A DNA stretch of 64,000 bases from JAMLHH01 sp964653095 (GTDB lineage Bacteria > Bacteroidota > Bacteroidia > Chitinophagales > JADIYW01): the NCBI GenBank assembly GCA_964653095.1, contig CAZZEH010000009.1, positions 39,773 to 103,772 on the forward strand. The letters are read 5' to 3'. Under the pieces are notes generated by a model, which was not told the origin of the DNA, did not search any database, and saw only the letters and a list, made by a program, of their open reading frames with translations. The position numbers and the translations under genes were made by a program. Below, piece after piece: positions 18,397-27,514 of the stretch (positions are counted from its first letter, which is position 1; each line of letters begins with the position of its first letter).

Positions 18397-18740
18397 TAGT
18401 CTATAACCTCTTGTGTTTTCTTTGAATATCTTACAATTTTTCCATCCACCACTTTCCTTCCTATTCTTGTCGGCTGCCCGCCTATGACTACCTGCAGTTT
18501 AGAAATGTGGATTGGAGCCTCAGTTTTTATGATTCCTCCGTTTGGATACTTTGTAGAAGGCTTAGTATGCTTGGATACGACATTGATTTCTTCCACTATC
18601 GCCTTGTTTTTGGTCGGGAATACTGCCAACACCTCACCTGTTTTACCTTTATCCTCTCCGGACAATACTTTTACGGTATCTCCGGTTCTCAGCTTCAGCT
18701 TAGGCTGAAATCTCTTTTGTTGTTGTACTCGTTTTGCCAT
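18396..18740 (-). CDS. rplX: 50S ribosomal protein L24
   Basis: A 114-aa L24 with a KOW motif (GDTVKVLSGEDKGKTGEVLAVFP) and a C-terminal GRKVVDGKIVRYSKKT segment. It nucleates large-subunit assembly near the exit tunnel. Confidence 0.97.
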   Translation of the reverse strand: MAKRVQQQKRFQPKLKLRTGDTVKVLSGEDKGKTGEVLAVFPTKNKAIVEEINVVSKHTKPSTKYPNGGIIKTEAPIHISKLQVVIGGQPTRIGRKVVDGKIVRYSKKTQEVID

Positions 18741-18741
18741 T

Positions 18742-19110
18742 TTATATTACTTCTGGTGCAAGTGAAACAATTTTCATATATTCTTTTTCGCGCAACTCTC
18801 TTGCTACAGGACCAAATATCCTGGAACCTCTTGGTTCATCATTATTATTGAGCAATACGACCGCATTATCATCAAAACGAATGTAAGAGCCGTCTTTTCT
18901 GCGTACTTCTTTTTTGGTACGTACTACTACAGCCTTAGATACTTGTTTCTTTTTGACGTTACCGCCGGGAGCTGCTACTTTTACAGATACAACTATCTTA
19001 TCTCCTATAGAAGCATATCTTCTTCCTGTACCTCCGAGTACACGTATGCAAAGCACTTCTTTTGCACCGCTGTTGTCTGCAACCTTTAGTTTGGATTCCT
19101 GCTGTATCAT
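18742..19110 (-). CDS. rplN: 50S ribosomal protein L14
   Basis: A 122-aa L14 starting MIQQESKLKVADNSGAKEVLCIRV, with the conserved RGSRIFGPVARELRE block. It lies one base after rpsQ and one base before rplX. Confidence 0.98.
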   Translation of the reverse strand: MIQQESKLKVADNSGAKEVLCIRVLGGTGRRYASIGDKIVVSVKVAAPGGNVKKKQVSKAVVVRTKKEVRRKDGSYIRFDDNAVVLLNNNDEPRGSRIFGPVARELREKEYMKIVSLAPEVI

Positions 19111-19111
19111 T

Positions 19112-19375
19112 TTATTTTGCTTTCTCTAAAATTTCAACCATTCTCCATCTCTTAGTTTTGCTAAGAGGTCGAGTTTCCATTATTTTCACAACGTCTCCAA
19201 TCTGAGCTTCATTGTTTTCATCATGTGCATGGAATTTTTTGGATTTCATCACATACTTTCCATACTTTGGATGCTTCAGCCTTCTCACGACGGTCACAGT
19301 AATTGTTTTTTCCATTTTATTGCTGGAAACGACACCTGTTCTTGTTTTACGCTGTCTTCTTATTACCTCGCTCAT
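19112..19375 (-). CDS. rpsQ: 30S ribosomal protein S17
   Basis: An 87-aa S17 with the OB-fold core TGVVSSNKMEKTITVTVVRRLKHPKYGKYV, GDVVKIMETRPLSKTKRW. A primary 16S-binding protein. Confidence 0.97.
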   Translation of the reverse strand: MSEVIRRQRKTRTGVVSSNKMEKTITVTVVRRLKHPKYGKYVMKSKKFHAHDENNEAQIGDVVKIMETRPLSKTKRWRMVEILEKAK

Positions 19376-19386
19376 TCTAATTTATT

Positions 19387-19596
19387 TTAGGCCTTATTAC
19401 TTAATTCACGTTTTCTTTGCTCTGTCTTCAGTCTTGCTATATGCTTTCTGACTTCTCCCAAGACATTTGGATTTTCAAGTGGTGACACTGCATGACCAAA
19501 GCTCAATCGCTTTAATTTGGTTTTACTGTCAGTCAAATCCTGTTTGAGTTCCTCATCGCTGAGGTTTCTCACTTCGTCGTATTTTTTATTTGCCAT
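19387..19596 (-). CDS. rpmC: 50S ribosomal protein L29
   Basis: A 69-aa helical protein with the L29 pattern EEL...L...K..L..L.F, PNVLGEVRKHIARLKT. It lies at the exit tunnel between rplP and rpsQ. Confidence 0.95.
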   Translation of the reverse strand: MANKKYDEVRNLSDEELKQDLTDSKTKLKRLSFGHAVSPLENPNVLGEVRKHIARLKTEQRKRELSNKA

Positions 19597-19610
19597 TTTT
19601 ACAGTTTTTC

Positions 19611-20030
19611 TTATTCGGTGTAATCTCTTCTAACGACAATTTTTGTTTTGATAGGCAATTTTTGTGCAGCTAATCTCAACGACTCTTGTGCCAGTTTTAA
19701 CGGAACTCCTTCTGTCTCAAAAAGTATTCTTCCGGGTTTTACGACTGCTGCCCAGTGGTCCAAGCCACCTTTTCCCTTACCCATTCTCACTTCCAAAGGT
19801 TTTTTGGTAATAGGTTTATCCGGGAAAATATTAATCCACACCCTTCCCTCTCTTTTCATCGCTCTGGTCACTGCAATACGGGCTGCTTCAATCTGTCTGT
19901 TCGTAATTCTTCCTCCTTCGAGGGCTTTTAGGCCAAATGAACCGAAAGACAACTGATTCCCTCTGTTAGCGAGTCCTTTGCTGGTACCTTTTTGTACTTT
20001 TCTATATTTAACACGTTTCGGCTGTAACAT
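19611..20030 (-). CDS. rplP: 50S ribosomal protein L16
   Basis: A 139-aa L16: MLQPKRVKYRKVQKGTSKG, FGLKALEGGRITNRQIEAAR, and MGKGKGGLDHWAAVVKPGRILFE. It helps shape the A and P sites of the large subunit. Confidence 0.98.
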   Translation of the reverse strand: MLQPKRVKYRKVQKGTSKGLANRGNQLSFGSFGLKALEGGRITNRQIEAARIAVTRAMKREGRVWINIFPDKPITKKPLEVRMGKGKGGLDHWAAVVKPGRILFETEGVPLKLAQESLRLAAQKLPIKTKIVVRRDYTE

Positions 20031-20052
20031 AAAATTCAGATTAATCTATTAA

Positions 20053-20769
20053 TTATTTTCTATCTCTCCCACCTCTTCTTGCACGCTCCGGCTTGCGGCC
20101 TTTACGCTTAGTATCACCTCCTGTATCCGGAGACAAATCTCTTTTTGTGAATACTTCTCCTTTACAAACCCAGACTTTTATACCAATGATACCATAAATA
20201 GTATTGGCTTCTTTTATGGCATAATCAATATCTGCTCTAAAAGTATGAAGAGGAGTTCTTCCTTCTTTGTACTCTTCGGATCGTGCCATTTCAGTACCGC
20301 CTAACCTGCCTGAGGCTTTGATCTTAATTCCCTCTACTCCCAATCTCATTGCGGATGCAATTGCCATTTTAATTGCTCTGCGGAAATGTACTCTCGCTTC
20401 CAATTGTTTTGCAATTGCTTCTCCTATTATAGCAGCATCTGCTTCGGGTCTTCTAATCTCAACGATATTAATCTGTACATCCTTCTGAGTGATTTTTTTA
20501 ATCTCCTGTCTCACCAATTCAACTTCAGCACCTTTTTTACCGATTATGATTCCGGGTCTTGAGGTATGAATGGAAATGGTAATTCTGTTGAGCGTCCTTT
20601 CAATTACAATCTTGGATATCCCTCCCTTTGCAAATCGGGCATTGAGATACTTTCTAATGTTCTGGTCTTCGATTAACTTTTCTGAAAAATCTTTTCCACC
20701 GTACCAATTAGAATCCCAACCTCTGATGATTCCAAGTCTATTTCCTATCGGGTTTGCTTTTTGTCCCAT
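20053..20769 (-). CDS. rpsC: 30S ribosomal protein S3
   Basis: The frame opens at 20811 inside rplV, but MGQKANPIGNRLGI at 20769 is the conserved start and clears the rplV stop at 20783. KH domain (RPGIIIGKKGAEVELV) and the C-terminal domain (GRLGGTEMARSEEYKEGRTPLHTFRADIDY) are visible, with a basic tail. Confidence 0.97.
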   Translation of the reverse strand: MGQKANPIGNRLGIIRGWDSNWYGGKDFSEKLIEDQNIRKYLNARFAKGGISKIVIERTLNRITISIHTSRPGIIIGKKGAEVELVRQEIKKITQKDVQINIVEIRRPEADAAIIGEAIAKQLEARVHFRRAIKMAIASAMRLGVEGIKIKASGRLGGTEMARSEEYKEGRTPLHTFRADIDYAIKEANTIYGIIGIKVWVCKGEVFTKRDLSPDTGGDTKRKGRKPERARRGGRDRK

Positions 20770-20782
20770 GCTTTTTCCTAAT

Positions 20783-21226
20783 TTATTCTGAGTCTGAATT
20801 CTCGTTAACAATATCTTCGCTTATCTCATTTGCTCCAATTCTGCTTGCAAGCTCTAAGTTGACATGGCATGAGCGTTTGCGAATTCTATATGCCCGACCC
20901 ATTGGTGCCGGTCTGAATCTTTTCAGAGTTCTTCCGACATCTACCGTAATTGATTTAATATATAACTCACTTTCTTCAGGACTCTGCTCAAACTTTTGCT
21001 CCCAATTATTGATAGCTGACTTCAAAAGTTTCAGCAAGTCTTCTGCCGTTTCTCTTCGTGTATAAGTCAGTACATTGATTGCTTTATCCACATCCAAGCC
21101 TCTTATCGTATCTGCTACCAATCTCATTTTTCTTGGAGAAGTAGGACGATTTCTCAAACTTGCTGTACAAACATTTCGTTTAGCTTTTTTTCGCCTGTTT
21201 GCTGCTATTCTTTTTCTTGATCCCAT
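20783..21226 (-). CDS. rplV: 50S ribosomal protein L22
   Basis: A 147-aa L22 with SPRKMRLVADTIRG, LLKSAINNWEQ and the tunnel-lining hairpin RTLKRFRPAPMGRAYRIRKRSCH. A short acidic tail follows. Confidence 0.97.
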   Translation of the reverse strand: MGSRKRIAANRRKKAKRNVCTASLRNRPTSPRKMRLVADTIRGLDVDKAINVLTYTRRETAEDLLKLLKSAINNWEQKFEQSPEESELYIKSITVDVGRTLKRFRPAPMGRAYRIRKRSCHVNLELASRIGANEISEDIVNENSDSE

Positions 21227-21234
21227 CGCTTGCC

Positions 21235-21501
21235 TTATTTCCTATTTCCTGAATGTGCTCTAAAAGTTCTTGTTGGTGAAAATTCTCCCAACTTATGTCC
21301 TACCATCATTTCAGTGATATATACCGGAATGAATGTTTTACCATTGTGTACTGCAATAGTATGTCCTACAAAGTCCGGAGTTATCATAGATGATCTGGAC
21401 CAGGTTTTAATCACGGTACGCTTTGTACCTTCATTCATTTTATCAATCTTCTTTTGAAGATGGTGGGCTACATAAGGCCCTTTTCTTAATGATCTAGCCA
21501 T
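21235..21501 (-). CDS. rpsS: 30S ribosomal protein S19
   Basis: An 88-aa S19: MARSLRKGPYVAHHLQKKI, WSRSSMITPDFVGHTIAVHNGKTFIPVYI, GHKLGEFSPTRTFRAH. It forms the small-subunit head with S13. Confidence 0.98.
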   Translation of the reverse strand: MARSLRKGPYVAHHLQKKIDKMNEGTKRTVIKTWSRSSMITPDFVGHTIAVHNGKTFIPVYITEMMVGHKLGEFSPTRTFRAHSGNRK

Positions 21502-21510
21502 AAGTTTCCC

Positions 21511-22332
21511 TTACTTTCTTTTATTTACAATTAGTCTGTTACTTGCTTTATTTTTCTTGCGTGTTTTCAGGCCTTTTGCCATTACACCTTTTCTGCTTCT
21601 AGGAAGTCCACCGGAGGCTCTTCCCTCTCCACCACCCATAGGGTGATCGACCGGGTTCATTGCTACCCCTCTCGTTCTAGGTCTGATTCCTCTCCATCTG
21701 GAAGCTCCTGCTTTACCAAGTACCAAAAGACTGTGATCGGAATTCGATACTGAACCTACCGTAGCTAAGCATGTTCCCAATACTTTTCTTGATTCTCCAC
21801 TTGGAAGCTTTACAACCACATATTTCCCTTCTTTAGAAGTCAGCTGAGCGAAAGTACCGGCGCTTCTACACATTTCAGCACCCTTGCCCGGTTGCAATTC
21901 TATGTTATGTATGATTGAACCTAAAGGCATTTTGCTCACTGGCAGGGTATTTCCTAATTCGGGTGATGCTTTTTCTCCGCTTATTATTTCCTGTCCTACC
22001 GATAATCCTTCCGGAGCAATAATATAACGTTTCTCCCCGTCTTTATATGCCACAAGTGCAATAAATGCAGAACGGTTTGGATCGTATTCGATTGTTTTCA
22101 CGACTGCCGGGATATCAAATTTATTGCGCTTGAAGTCAATAATTCTATATCTCTTTTTATGACCGCCGCCTTTGTACCTCATGGTCATTGCTCCTCCTGA
22201 GTTTCTTCCTCCCGACCTTTTTGCAGGTGCCAGCAAAGACTTTTCAGGTTTGTTCGTAGTCACTTCGGTAAAGGCATTAGTTATTTTTGTTCTAAGTCCT
22301 GGTGTAACCGGTTTGTATCTTTTAATTCCCAT
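21511..22332 (-). CDS. rplB: 50S ribosomal protein L2
   Basis: A 273-aa L2 with RYKGGGHKKRYRIIDFKR, LPSGESRKVLGTCLATVG and the peptidyl-transferase-proximal GVAMNPVDHPMGGGEGRASGG segment. Confidence 0.98.
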   Translation of the reverse strand: MGIKRYKPVTPGLRTKITNAFTEVTTNKPEKSLLAPAKRSGGRNSGGAMTMRYKGGGHKKRYRIIDFKRNKFDIPAVVKTIEYDPNRSAFIALVAYKDGEKRYIIAPEGLSVGQEIISGEKASPELGNTLPVSKMPLGSIIHNIELQPGKGAEMCRSAGTFAQLTSKEGKYVVVKLPSGESRKVLGTCLATVGSVSNSDHSLLVLGKAGASRWRGIRPRTRGVAMNPVDHPMGGGEGRASGGLPRSRKGVMAKGLKTRKKNKASNRLIVNKRK

Positions 22333-22370
22333 TTTACTTAATTATCGCTAAAGCTGCTTATTAAATTTAA

Positions 22371-22661
22371 TTATATTTCAGAAAAGAAGTCTATCGAATC
22401 TCCTTCTGCAAGTTTCACTATAGCCTTTTTAAAGCTTCCTTTCCTTCCTGTCAAAACTCCGGATTTGGTGTATCTGCTTTTTGCTTTTGCGGGCATCACC
22501 ATTGTCCGCACATCTGTCACCCGCACTCCGTAAAACTCTTCAATTGCTTTTTTTATCTGAATTTTGTTCGCTCTTTTATCTACAATAAAGCCTACAGTAC
22601 CAAGTTTCTCAGTAGCAACGGACTGTTTTTCCGTAATTAAAGGTCTCTTTAAGATTTCCAT
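22371..22661 (-). CDS. rplW: 50S ribosomal protein L23
   Basis: A 96-aa L23 with LKRPLITEKQSVATE and the RANKIQIKKAIEEFYGVRVTDVRT segment. It docks trigger factor and SRP at the tunnel exit. Confidence 0.97.
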   Translation of the reverse strand: MEILKRPLITEKQSVATEKLGTVGFIVDKRANKIQIKKAIEEFYGVRVTDVRTMVMPAKAKSRYTKSGVLTGRKGSFKKAIVKLAEGDSIDFFSEI

Positions 22662-22666
22662 GCCTA

Positions 22667-23305
22667 TTATGCTTTACTGTTTGATAATAAATTTCTAATT
22701 GAATCCACCGCTTTTTCACTTATCAATACTGTATTTGAATTAAGGATATCGTAAGCGTTGAAAGACATCACCTCGACTATATCCGCCTGAGGCAAATTTC
22801 TTCCGGACAGATATACATTCCAATTTAAATCCGGAGTAATGAAGAGCGTCTTTTGACTCTCTACTCCCAAACTTTCCAAGAATGAGATATACTGTTTTGT
22901 TTTTGGTGTATCAAAATCAAAGTCTTCTACTATTTTGATGGCCTTGTTTTGAAGCTTGGAAGAGAGTGCTGATTTTTTAGAAAGAGCAACCACTTTTTTG
23001 TTCAGCTTGAAACTGTAATCACGCGGTCTTGGACCAAAAATAGTCGCTCCGCCTCTGAACAAAGGGTTTTTGATACTACCTTTTCTTGACCCTCCTGTAC
23101 CTTTTTGTTTGTGGAGCTTTCTTGTAGATCCGGACAGTTCAGACTTTTCTTTTGTCTTGTGATTTCCGCTTCTGATACTTGCCAAATATTGCTTTACCGC
23201 GAGGTACATCACATGCTCATTCGGCTCTATTCCGAAGACATCTTCCGGCAGTTCTACTTCTCTGCCCGTGGATTGTCCCTGTATATTTAAAACTTCTGCT
23301 TTCAT
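22667..23305 (-). CDS. rplD: 50S ribosomal protein L4
   Basis: The frame opens at 23317 inside rplC, but the conserved MKAEVLNIQG start at 23305 lies just past the rplC stop (23307). L4 signature: GSTRKLHKQKGTGGSRKGSIKNPLFRGGATIFGPRPRDY. In enteric bacteria L4 represses the S10 operon; no such site was identified here. Confidence 0.96.
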   Translation of the reverse strand: MKAEVLNIQGQSTGREVELPEDVFGIEPNEHVMYLAVKQYLASIRSGNHKTKEKSELSGSTRKLHKQKGTGGSRKGSIKNPLFRGGATIFGPRPRDYSFKLNKKVVALSKKSALSSKLQNKAIKIVEDFDFDTPKTKQYISFLESLGVESQKTLFITPDLNWNVYLSGRNLPQADIVEVMSFNAYDILNSNTVLISEKAVDSIRNLLSNSKA

Positions 23306-23306
23306 A

Positions 23307-23921
23307 TTATTTTTCAATAATCACATATGATCCGTTATGTCCCGGGACACAACCCTTAATGAAAATTAAATTTTTATCGTGAGCTACTGACATGACTCTC
23401 AGATTTTTTTGCTTCACTCTATCCGTTCCCATGCGGCCGGGCATTTTTTTCCCTTTCATCACTCTTCCCGGAGTAGAACAGGCTCCTATAGAACCCAAAG
23501 TTCTTTCTCTGTTTTTTTGCCCGTGTGAAGCCGTTGAACCTGAATATCCGTGTCGCTTAACTGCACCCTGAAATCCTTTCCCTTTAGAAATTCCGATAAC
23601 CGCCACATTTTCACCCACATTAATAATTTCAGTGGTGACGACATCGCCAAGTTTTAATTCACTTCCCGGGTTTCTAAATTCTACCAACTTCTTTTTGGGC
23701 GTGGTAGAAGCTTTTTCAAAATGTCCGGTCATAGGTTTTGTGGCGTTTTTCTCTTTCATTTCGCCAAATCCAAGCTGGACTGCCTCATAACCATCATTAT
23801 CCAAAGTCTTAATCTGTGTCACTACACATGGTCCTGCCTCAATAACCGTACAGGCTATCTGCTTTCCAGTATCATCAAAGATACTTGTCATACCGAGCTT
23901 CTTTCCAATTAATCCGTTCAT
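23307..23921 (-). CDS. rplC: 50S ribosomal protein L3
   Basis: A 204-aa L3: GLIGKKLGMTSIFDDTGK, FQGAVKRHGYSGSTASHGQ and MPGRMGTDRVKQKNLRVM. Its ATG overlaps the rpsJ stop by one base (TAATG), indicating translational coupling. Confidence 0.98.
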   Translation of the reverse strand: MNGLIGKKLGMTSIFDDTGKQIACTVIEAGPCVVTQIKTLDNDGYEAVQLGFGEMKEKNATKPMTGHFEKASTTPKKKLVEFRNPGSELKLGDVVTTEIINVGENVAVIGISKGKGFQGAVKRHGYSGSTASHGQKNRERTLGSIGACSTPGRVMKGKKMPGRMGTDRVKQKNLRVMSVAHDKNLIFIKGCVPGHNGSYVIIEK

Positions 23922-24226
23922 TATACTTTGATTTCAACGTCCACGCCGGAGGGCAATTCTAATTTCATCAATGCATCTACAGTCTTAGGAGTAGCGCTAT
24001 ATATATCCAAGAGTCTTTTGTACGTACATAGTTTAAACTGCTCGCGTGCTGTCTTATTCACATGCGGAGATCTCAAAACTGTAAAAATTCTCTTATGAGT
24101 AGGCAACGGGATAGGGCCTGTAACGACTGCTCCTGCCTGTTTTACTGTTTTTACGATCTTTTCAGCAGACTTGTCTACGAGATTATGATCGTATGACTTG
24201 AGTTTTATTCTGATTCTCTGTGCCAT
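23921..24226 (-). CDS. rpsJ: 30S ribosomal protein S10
   Basis: A 101-aa S10: RIRIKLKSYDHNLVDKSAEKIV, GPIPLPTHKRIFTVLRSPHVNK, and a C-terminal LPSGVDVEIKV. In other bacteria it also acts as NusE in antitermination. It starts the S10 segment directly after fusA with no tuf gene between. Confidence 0.98.
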   Translation of the reverse strand: MAQRIRIKLKSYDHNLVDKSAEKIVKTVKQAGAVVTGPIPLPTHKRIFTVLRSPHVNKTAREQFKLCTYKRLLDIYSATPKTVDALMKLELPSGVDVEIKV

Positions 24227-24233
24227 TATTATA

Positions 24234-26339
24234 TTATTCTGCTTTTACTCTTGATTTTACATTTGCTATCACTTCTTCTGTAATGTTAGCCGGTGCCTGT
24301 GCATAGTGAGAGAACTCCATAATAGATGTTGCTCTTCCTGACGTGATAGTCCTAAGATCTGTCACATAACCAAACATTTCAGACAGTGGAACTTTTGCCC
24401 TGATTACCTGAGCATTGTTTTTGATTTCCATACCTTCCATCATTCCACGGCGACGGTTTAAGTCTCCCACTACGTCTCCTGTATTTTCTTCGGGTGCAAT
24501 CACTTCCACTTTCATGATTGGTTCCAACAAAATCGGACCGGCTTTTTTACAAGACTCTCTAAAGGCAAATTTAGCAGCCTGTTCAAAAGAAAAAGTATCT
24601 GAATCCACCGGATGAAATGAACCATCGTACAATCTCACTTTAAGATTCGGTACTTCATAACCTGCCAAAATACCGGTTTTCATTGCTTCTTTAAAGCCTT
24701 TCTCTACGGCAGGTATAAATTCTCTCGGAACCGCTCCTCCAAAAATATCATTGATGAATTCCAGACCCTCTTTACCCTCATCTGCCGGACCTACTTCTAC
24801 AGCAATATCCGCAAATTTACCTCTACCACCTGTCTGTTTGGCGTATTTTTCTCTATGTTGAACCGATTTAGAGATAGCTTCTTTATAGTTCACCTGAGGC
24901 GTACCCTGATTACATTCTACTTTAAATTCTCTCAGCAGTCTGTCTAAAATAATGTCCAAATGCAATTCGCCCATTCCTGAAATGACAGTTTGAGCAGTTT
25001 CCTCATCATATCTTACTTGGAAAGTCGGATCTTCTTCGGCCAATTTCCCCAAAGCCATACCCAGTCTGTCTGAATCCTTTTTCGTTTTAGGCTCAATTGC
25101 CACACCAATTACCGGATCCGGGAACTTCATGGATTCCAATACAATTGGAGCTTTCTCATCACATAATGTATCTCCAGTACGAATATCTTTAAAACCAACT
25201 ACCGCACCGATGTCACCTGCTCCGAGCTGATCGATTGGGTTTTGTTTATTTGCGTGCATTTGGAAAATTCTTGAGATTCGCTCTCTGTTTCCGCTTCTTG
25301 TATTCAGCACATAGCTTCCTGCATCTAACTTTCCTGAATATGCTCTGACAAAAGCCAATCTTCCCACATAAGGGTCTGTTGCAATTTTAAATGCAAGTGC
25401 TGCGAAAGGTTCCTCAAAGCTTGGTTTTCTGGAAATAGGCTCTTCTGTCTTTGGATGAGTCCCGTCTATGCTTTCTTTATCCAACGGGCTTGGTAAAAGC
25501 TCCATCACCAAATCCAACATAGTCTGTACTCCTTTGTTTTTAAAAGAAGAACCACAAACCATTGGTACAATCGAGCCATCTATTGTAGCCGAGCGGAGTG
25601 CGTCCAAAATTTCTCTTTCAGTGATTGTTGACGGATCTTCAAAATATTTCTCCATCAAATTTTCATCGTATTCTGAAACTGCCTCCAATAGTTTCTCCCG
25701 GTATTCTTCAGCTTCCGCAAGCATATCTTCCGGAATATCTACTACTTCATAGGTCATACCGAAATCTTCGGTATTCCACACCATACCTCTAAAGTTGACT
25801 AAATCTACAACTCCTTTAAAGTTATCTTCTGAACCTAACGGCAACTGTAATGGAATGGCATTGCTGCCCAACATTTCCTTAACCTGTCTGACCACATCCA
25901 AGAAATCAGCTCCCTGGCGGTCCATTTTATTTACGAAACCAATTCTTGGCACGTTATAGTTATTGGCCAAACGCCAGTTTGTTTCGGACTGCGGCTCTAC
26001 TCCATCTACTGCTGAAAACAGAAAAACCAATCCGTCCAACACTCTCAAAGAACGGTTTACCTCTACTGTAAAATCCACGTGTCCGGGAGTGTCGATTACG
26101 TTTACATGGTAATCGTGATCTCTGTATTTCCAGTGAATGGTTACTGCTGCAGATGTAATTGTAATACCGCGCTCCTGCTCCTGCACCATCCAGTCTGCTG
26201 TGGCTGAACCTTCGTGAGTTTCTCCAAGTTTATGGCTAACTCCTGAATAAAAGAGGATACGCTCAGTGGTAGTCGTTTTACCTGCATCAATATGTGCTGC
26301 AATTCCAATATTTCTTGTATATGTTAAGTCTCGCGCCAT
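24234..26339 (-). CDS. fusA: Translation elongation factor G
   Basis: A 701-aa GTPase that drives translocation. G1 AHIDAGKTTTTERIL, G2 RGITITSAA, G3 DTPGHVDF and G4 NKMDRQGAD are all visible, followed by domain II, GELHLDIILDRL and the C-terminal SEMFGYVTDLRTITSGRAT block of domains IV-V. It sits between rpsG and rpsJ. Confidence 0.98.
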   Translation of the reverse strand: MARDLTYTRNIGIAAHIDAGKTTTTERILFYSGVSHKLGETHEGSATADWMVQEQERGITITSAAVTIHWKYRDHDYHVNVIDTPGHVDFTVEVNRSLRVLDGLVFLFSAVDGVEPQSETNWRLANNYNVPRIGFVNKMDRQGADFLDVVRQVKEMLGSNAIPLQLPLGSEDNFKGVVDLVNFRGMVWNTEDFGMTYEVVDIPEDMLAEAEEYREKLLEAVSEYDENLMEKYFEDPSTITEREILDALRSATIDGSIVPMVCGSSFKNKGVQTMLDLVMELLPSPLDKESIDGTHPKTEEPISRKPSFEEPFAALAFKIATDPYVGRLAFVRAYSGKLDAGSYVLNTRSGNRERISRIFQMHANKQNPIDQLGAGDIGAVVGFKDIRTGDTLCDEKAPIVLESMKFPDPVIGVAIEPKTKKDSDRLGMALGKLAEEDPTFQVRYDEETAQTVISGMGELHLDIILDRLLREFKVECNQGTPQVNYKEAISKSVQHREKYAKQTGGRGKFADIAVEVGPADEGKEGLEFINDIFGGAVPREFIPAVEKGFKEAMKTGILAGYEVPNLKVRLYDGSFHPVDSDTFSFEQAAKFAFRESCKKAGPILLEPIMKVEVIAPEENTGDVVGDLNRRRGMMEGMEIKNNAQVIRAKVPLSEMFGYVTDLRTITSGRATSIMEFSHYAQAPANITEEVIANVKSRVKAE

Positions 26340-26357
26340 GATTCTGTTCTTCTCTAT

Positions 26358-26825
26358 TTATATTCTAAAGTGTGAAAATGCCTTATTGGCCTCTGCCATT
26401 CTGTGAGTATCTTCTTTTCTCTTCACAGCGGCTCCTTCTCCTTTGGAAGCTGCAATCAGTTCTGCCGCGAGTTTTTCGGCCATAGACCTTCCGGTTCTCT
26501 TGCGGGCAAACATAATTATCCATTTCATGGTCAGAAACTGTCTCCTTTCATCTCTGATAGGAGTAGGTATCTGAAAAGTTGCTCCTCCAATTCTCCTTGA
26601 TCTCACCTCTACTCCCGGCTGCACATTCAGCATCGCCTGATTCCATATTTCATGAGGATTTTCTCCGGTGCTTTCTGCTATTTTATCCATTGCATCGTAA
26701 AACACTCTGAATGCGGTACTCTTTTTACCGTCATACATCAGACTGTTTACAAATCTTGTTACAATCGGATCGCCATATCTCGGATCTGGTGCTATTGGGC
26801 GTTTTTTGGCTTTCGTTTTTCTCAT
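26358..26825 (-). CDS. rpsG: 30S ribosomal protein S7
   Basis: A 155-aa S7: DPRYGDPIVTRFVNSLMYDGKKSTA, NVQPGVEVRSRRIGGATFQIPTPI and a C-terminal AFSHFRI. It organises the 16S head and can repress the str operon in enteric bacteria. Confidence 0.98.
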   Translation of the reverse strand: MRKTKAKKRPIAPDPRYGDPIVTRFVNSLMYDGKKSTAFRVFYDAMDKIAESTGENPHEIWNQAMLNVQPGVEVRSRRIGGATFQIPTPIRDERRQFLTMKWIIMFARKRTGRSMAEKLAAELIAASKGEGAAVKRKEDTHRMAEANKAFSHFRI

Positions 26826-26844
26826 CTTTCTCGAAAACTATATG

Positions 26845-27216
26845 TTATTTATTCTTTTTAGTGCCATATTTTGAACGGCTCTTTTTTCTGTTGTTTACAC
26901 CTGCGGTATCCAATGCTCCGCGTACGATATGATAACGTACCCCCGGAAGGTCTTTAACCCGTCCTCCGCGAAGTAATACTATAGAGTGTTCCTGTAAATT
27001 ATGTCCTTCTCCAGGTATATAAGCAATCACCTCATATCCGTTAGTCAAACGCACTTTTGCTACCTTACGTAAAGCGGAGTTAGGTTTTTTAGGTGTAGTG
27101 GTATATACACGTGTACATACCCCTCTTCTCTGCGGGCAACTTTCGAGTGCTCTTGACTTAGAGGTAGTTTCCAATGATTTCCTACCTTTCCTTACTAATT
27201 GTTGTATAGTTGGCAT
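26845..27216 (-). CDS. rpsL: 30S ribosomal protein S12
   Basis: A 123-aa S12, first gene of the ribosomal block. Key blocks PQRRGVCTRVYTTTPKKPNSALRK, LTNGYEVIAYIPGEGHNLQEHS and LPGVRYHIVRG are intact. The lysine equivalent to E. coli Lys42, where streptomycin-resistance substitutions arise, is present in the TTPKKPNSA segment. Confidence 0.98.
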   Translation of the reverse strand: MPTIQQLVRKGRKSLETTSKSRALESCPQRRGVCTRVYTTTPKKPNSALRKVAKVRLTNGYEVIAYIPGEGHNLQEHSIVLLRGGRVKDLPGVRYHIVRGALDTAGVNNRKKSRSKYGTKKNK

Positions 27217-27375
27217 TGTACCTTTTTACATTTTTTGGACTGCAAAGGTAGGGAAAGGCATTTAAAATAAAAAGAAAAACGGAAATATTTTTCTCAGGTT
27301 ATTTTGGTAGCCTTACTCCCACTCCGGAAGCAGTTGCTACAGGTTGTACCGAAATCGCTCGATAAATCTCTGAAG
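27217..27375 (-). other. 5' leader of the ribosomal operon, possibly structured
   Basis: About 160 nt separate the predicted transcription start (near 27375) from the rpsL ATG. The minus-strand RNA can pair GTAGC with GCTAC around a ~26-nt insert near 27310-27345. A second TAnnTTTG match (TACCTTTG, 27250-27243) lies nearer the gene, without a TTG partner. No known leader family is recognised. Confidence 0.35.
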
Positions 27376-27380
27376 CGGGG

Positions 27381-27410
27381 CAAAGATAATTAAAATGAAC
27401 ATTCTTACAA
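27381..27410 (-). promoter_or_regulatory. Promoter of the str-S10-spc-alpha ribosomal block
   Basis: On the minus strand TTG (27410-27408), a 19-bp spacer, then TATCTTTG (27388-27381) match the Bacteroidota primary sigma consensus TTG-N19-TAnnTTTG exactly. Confidence 0.75.
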
Positions 27411-27514
27411 GTTTTTTTAATATTAAGAAATAAAGGCTTTAATATTTAAAACTTGAATATGCTGCAGAAAATCTATTCCGAATCAAAATAGCTTCAAATC
27501 AGTTGTTCCACCAA

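Noticed and set aside
27300..27380. Possible tRNA or small structured RNA gene before rpsL
   Set aside because: No cloverleaf, T-loop GTTCRA or acceptor pairing could be found. It lies within the predicted leader of the ribosomal operon and is better described as leader sequence.
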